In this document: in pieces, positions 60,926 to 64,000 of the stretch
Layout of the letters: every line of letters begins with the position of its first letter
Numbering within the stretch: the first letter of the stretch is position 1
Made by a program: the position numbers and the translations under genes
Assembly: GCF_010092445.1 (NCBI RefSeq)
Contig: NZ_CP048031.1
Location: 4,340,001 to 4,404,000 of the forward strand
Direction: 5' to 3'
Source: Shewanella sp. Arc9-LZ
GTDB lineage: Bacteria > Pseudomonadota > Gammaproteobacteria > Enterobacterales > Shewanellaceae
DNA: 64,000 nt
The notes under the pieces: generated by a model
Told to the model about the DNA's origin: nothing
Database searches by the model: none
The model's input: only the letters and a program-made list of their open reading frames with translations

Positions 60926-62185
60926 GGGGCTGATCCCAGGGCGAGATAGTGAACGTTTTTCAATCAATTTAACACACTATTTGACGTTAACATCTCGCTA
61001 TAATCTTATACTCCCTTTTTTCGGGAGCACATCATGCATATTGACCGCTTCAAAGAGACTTTTCAAACCATAACTGACCAACGCCAAGGGGCTAAAGTGA
61101 CCTATTGCCTTTTTGAGGTTTTGTTTGGTTCTCTATGTGCTGTTATCGCAGGAGCTAAAGGCTGGTTTGATATTCGAGAATACATACTTTGACATCATAA
61201 TTGCTTTAAAACCAATAACCTATTTGTGAGTGGCATTCTTGCTGATGACACTATAGCTCGTATCATATCAACTATAGAACCAGAACAATTCCACCAGTGT
61301 TTTATCAACTGGATGTCATCGATACACACGCTTACGGAAGGCCAGGTGATTGCTATCGATGGAAAAACGCTTCGAGGGTCATACAATCGTGAAGACAGAG
61401 CCAGTACCATACACATGATTAGTGCCTATGCTTCATCAAACAAATTAGTGCTTGGCCAACTTAAAACAGAACAAAAAAGCAATGAGATAACTGCCATTCC
61501 TGAATTGATAAAGATGCTAGATATCAAGGGGGCTTTAGTGACTATCGATGCGATGGCTTGTCAAACAAAGATAGCCAAAACCATTGTGGACCAAGGCGGT
61601 GACTATCTGCTTGCTGTTAAAAGTAACCAGGGAAAGCTGCGCGAAGCGATAGTCAAAGCCTTCTCTTTCAAGCGAGCCAACAATACAGACAAATCCACAA
61701 TTGAACAGGGCCATGGGCGTACAGAGTGTCGCCAGTGCTATGTTATTGACAGTACAAACTTAATCGGTGACTTTTCAAAGTGGAAAGGGTTAGAAAATAT
61801 CATTATGGTTGAAAGCTGCCGCCTTGAAAAAGGAAAACCAATCGAGCTTGAGTACCGTTATTACATCAGTTCTAAGGAACTAAGTGCTGAACAAGCTGCG
61901 ATAGCCGTTCGAGAACATTGGGGCATAGAATCAATGCACTGGGTGCTTGATGTCAGTATGAGTGAGGATGCATGTCAAATATACAACGCTCACGGGGCGG
62001 AAAATCTGTCATGTCTGCGTCATATGAGTTTGAATATGCTACGAGCTGAGCCGACGAAGATAAGCATTGTTGGAAAACAAAAGCGATGCATGATGAATCC
62101 ATTAATGCTTGAGGCAGTATTAAAGGCTGGATTTAGCGGTAAGGTTAAAAATTAAGCACTCATGCGGTAGCCCTGCTGATGGACT
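60926..62185 (+). mobile_element. ISAs1-like insertion sequence
   Basis: An element of about 1.25 kb. The left end reads CAGGGCGAGATAGTGAACG from 60937, preceded by a run of nine G (60921-60929). The right end has AGCCCTG at 62169-62175, giving matching CAGGGC/GCCCTG termini. Exact boundaries are uncertain, because the duplicate at 58943 also shares about ten bases further out. I could not find a clear target duplication. It carries one transposase gene with a stop codon. Confidence 0.7.
61034..62155 (+). pseudogene. ISAs1-family transposase interrupted by TGA
   Basis: From ATG at 61034 the frame reads MHIDRFKETFQTITDQRQGA, then WFDIREYIL, and stops at TGA (61190-61192). The same frame then continues HHNCFKTNNLFVSGILADDT through the entire DDE domain: GQVIAIDGKTLRGSYN, VTIDAMACQTKIAKTIVDQGGDYLLAVKSNQ, and REHWGIESMHWVLDV. 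The ISAs1 hallmark DGKTLRGS is intact. A shorter GTG-started frame at 61226 could still give a 309-residue product lacking the N-terminus. Confidence 0.85.
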
Positions 62186-62378
62186 ACCCTCAATTGAAGC
62201 TTATTTATCTCCAAAAAAATCGTGATGATAGGTAATCATAAATTTTATCTTTTTTATACTCATGTGACCGCTAACTATTTAGAAACATCGCAATTATATA
62301 TACGCTTATCGCCTATAGGTATTGATCCAATAGGTTTATCTGATAATCCTGACCCTGCTTTATAGAGATATTTAGATA

Positions 62379-62945
62379 TTACTTATTCCAGTGCCTTTTT
62401 ACGGTAGCAATCCCCAAACCTAATGCTTCTGCTGCTTTAAATTGAGATAACCCCTCAGCTTTCTTTGCTTGAACTGAATGAGTTGTAGCGTGGGCTTCTG
62501 GTCTACCAAGCTTTTTGCCTTGGGCCTTAGCTCGCTCTAGTCCTTCTTTTGTTCGCTCTCTAATCCGGTTACGCTCGAATTCAGCAAAGGCTGAGAACAT
62601 TTGCAGCATAAGCTTACCCTCAGCACTTGATAGGTCTGCTACGGGGAGATCAAGGCATGCAACCTTGATACCTTTATCTGTAAGCAGGTTAATTGTGTTT
62701 TGTACGTCAATGTTGTCTCGGCCTAAACGGTCTAGTTTTAAGACCACCAGCATATCACCACTTTCCATCTGGTGATTGATGAGCATCTTGAACTTTTCGC
62801 GCTTCATAGCTTCAACAGATCCAGAGATTGTTTCACTGATGGTACGGGCATGATTCACCTCATACCCTTTCTGTCTAATAGCAATAATTTGATTCTCGGT
62901 TGTTTGCTCAGTTGTTGAAACGCGACAATAGGAAAAGATACGCAT
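62379..62945 (-). CDS. Serine recombinase (resolvase/invertase family)
   Basis: A 188-residue recombinase. The catalytic domain (about 1-135) starts RIFSYCRVSTTEQTTENQ with the nucleophile Ser in YCRVST, followed by LVVLKLDRLGRDNIDVQNT and the E-helix region EGKLMLQMFSAFAEFERNRIRERTKEG. The C-terminal HTH (about 150-186) is KKAEGLSQFKAAEALGLGIATVKRHW. It lies next to a tyrosine recombinase gene and an array of GGTATCA repeats that may be its target. Confidence 0.92.
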   Translation of the reverse strand: MRIFSYCRVSTTEQTTENQIIAIRQKGYEVNHARTISETISGSVEAMKREKFKMLINHQMESGDMLVVLKLDRLGRDNIDVQNTINLLTDKGIKVACLDLPVADLSSAEGKLMLQMFSAFAEFERNRIRERTKEGLERAKAQGKKLGRPEAHATTHSVQAKKAEGLSQFKAAEALGLGIATVKRHWNK

Positions 62946-62966
62946 TGGTCACTCACTTTTGTGGAA

Positions 62967-63083
62967 GGTATCAAATATAGGGGTATCATATAATTAAAGT
63001 ACCATTAAAGCTACACCCTAATTTTATGATACCGATAATAGATAGAAAAAGCTGGTATCAATATACGAATGTTTTTTGATACC
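62967..63083. promoter_or_regulatory. Array of GGTATCA repeats, candidate recombinase target
   Basis: GGTATCA occurs at 62967-62973, 62982-62988 and 63054-63060, and its complement TGATACC at 63027-63033 and 63077-63083. Five copies within 117 bases, in both orientations, directly upstream of the serine recombinase gene. The arrangement recalls resolvase res subsites. Confidence 0.65.
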
Positions 63084-63085
63084 AG
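63052..63085 (-). terminator. Hairpin downstream of the tyrosine recombinase
   Basis: CTGGTATCA and TGATACCAG pair as a 9-bp stem with a 16-base loop, 22 bases beyond the stop of the minus-strand integrase. It overlaps the last two GGTATCA repeats, so it may be a recombination site as well as a terminator. Confidence 0.5.
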
Positions 63086-63107
63086 ATTTTACGGTAGATT
63101 AAGTAAG

Positions 63108-64000
63108 CTACTTCGCTATCATCTTCTGAAACTCCATAAACTGCTTAATTTGGTCTTCCATATCTGGCGAAGTATTTTCAGCAGGCTTTGATAACTTGCG
63201 CAACAACTCGGCTTGTTTGTAGTCTGGTACATCACCATAACTATAAAAACTGGTCAGCACGCTTTCATGCCCTAAGTTTTGGCTCCATGCTTTAAACTCT
63301 TCAGGCGTTCGACAAAGTTTTTCACCTAGCCTTACCAAAGTGTTACGAAAGCTGTGCGGGTTAAAGTAAGGCAAACCAACTGCTTCAAAGGCTTGTTTAA
63401 ACACTTTGCGGATCGGAGTTGCATTACTCCAACTCTCCTTAAGCAAGCCTACTGCTGTAAACTGTTGGTTCTCGTTATGCGCAAGCTTAGTCTTGGGAAA
63501 CAAGGGGGCATTTTGCTCATATCCTAGTTCTTTCACCAAGTACTCAATCCATTCACTCAAAATCTGTGATGGCAACTCACCTACAGGGAAAAAGTAAGTA
63601 ATAAACGTTTTACTGAATTTGGTCTTAACCTCCCTTGCATCTTGATAGAAGCTTTGCTCCACAAGGTCAATATGCTTTATCTTAACTGAAGCAACCGCCC
63701 CATCTCTTGCACCAGTTAATAGAACGAACGCAAATAATGCTCTATCACGCATTTCTAATGCTGTGTCACATGGCATAGCTTCCAAAGTCTGCAAAACTTG
63801 CTCAACCGTTGCCACACTTCTTTTACGCTTAGCATTTGCAATACGGGTATCTTTTTCAGATAGGTTAAAGTACTCGATATCGCTATAGTTTATTTTTGCT
63901 CGGTAGCCTTTTTGCGTTACCAGAAATTGAAAAAAACTTTTCAAATGTCGCATGATTGTCAGCACCGTTGCCTTGCTTAAAATATCACCAGTGATCTGTG
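63108..64000 (-). CDS. Tyrosine recombinase/integrase, N-terminus beyond window
   Basis: At least 297 codons; the frame stays open to the window edge, reading ITGDILSKATVLTIMRHLKS before the apparent GTG at 63965, so that GTG is not the true start. The catalytic core shows RDRALFAFVLLTGARDGAVASVKIKHID, with the first Arg in GARDG, and the C-terminal NPHSFRNTLVRLGE (H-x-x-R) and LGHESVLTSFYSYG (nucleophile Tyr). It is probably the integrase of the element entering from the right. Confidence 0.88.
   Translation of the reverse strand, partial: QITGDILSKATVLTIMRHLKSFFQFLVTQKGYRAKINYSDIEYFNLSEKDTRIANAKRKRSVATVEQVLQTLEAMPCDTALEMRDRALFAFVLLTGARDGAVASVKIKHIDLVEQSFYQDAREVKTKFSKTFITYFFPVGELPSQILSEWIEYLVKELGYEQNAPLFPKTKLAHNENQQFTAVGLLKESWSNATPIRKVFKQAFEAVGLPYFNPHSFRNTLVRLGEKLCRTPEEFKAWSQNLGHESVLTSFYSYGDVPDYKQAELLRKLSKPAENTSPDMEDQIKQFMEFQKMIAK

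Noticed and set aside
60926..62185. A target-site duplication around the ISAs1-like element.
   Set aside because: CTGAT occurs near both ends but is not placed symmetrically next to the termini, so no duplication can be claimed.

Overview
The window looks like chromosome of a marine gammaproteobacterium, most probably Shewanella or a close Alteromonadales relative. This rests on gene content, not a database match: a Tat-exported split-Soret cytochrome, a DUF2999 protein, GGDEF/EAL proteins, an S9 prolyl oligopeptidase, yqiJ-yqiK, and moderately AT-rich DNA with an ordinary bacterial gene layout. No rRNA, tRNA or CRISPR array was recognised.

Region 1-33 kb is mostly ordinary chromosome: small envelope proteins, a DsbA-like isomerase, yqiJ-yqiK (flotillin), a hydrolase, a TauE-like exporter, a GGDEF protein, an acetate-type transporter, a ToxR-like/ToxS-like pair divergent from a periplasmic cytochrome, prolyl oligopeptidase, a MarR/EamA pair with a perfect palindromic operator, a cold-shock/TM/excalibur fusion protein, and an AraC-linked Baeyer-Villiger monooxygenase/SDR/hydrolase cluster.

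Region 33.8-40.6 kb is an accessory island behind yqhA. It holds a hipA-hipB toxin-antitoxin pair with an array of 18-bp operators, an orphan HipB-like regulator, and a complete retron: a noncoding RNA with perfect 12-bp a1/a2 arms followed by a reverse transcriptase fused to a C-terminal TOPRIM domain. Two further diverged copies of the 3' end of yqhA lie between these modules, as if the end of that gene had repeatedly served as an insertion point. This is the most interesting part of the window.

Region 41-53.5 kb has a DUF4382 lipoprotein, an orphan Fur-box-like site with hairpins, an ScsB/DsbD-like plus TlpA-like thiol-redox pair, an azoreductase-like gene divergent from a MocR regulator, a decayed tyrosine integrase, and an HxlR-regulated molybdopterin oxidoreductase with its own ferredoxin reductase and ferredoxin.

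Region 53.5-64 kb is rich in mobile DNA: an IS66 fragment inside an IS3 fragment, an ISAs1-like element whose transposase has a stop codon, a solo copy of that element's left end, a serine recombinase beside an array of GGTATCA repeats, and a tyrosine recombinase cut by the window edge. Two c-di-GMP signalling genes and a second DUF4382 lipoprotein lie among them; the very AT-rich CHASE4-GGDEF gene sits between two inverted IS ends.
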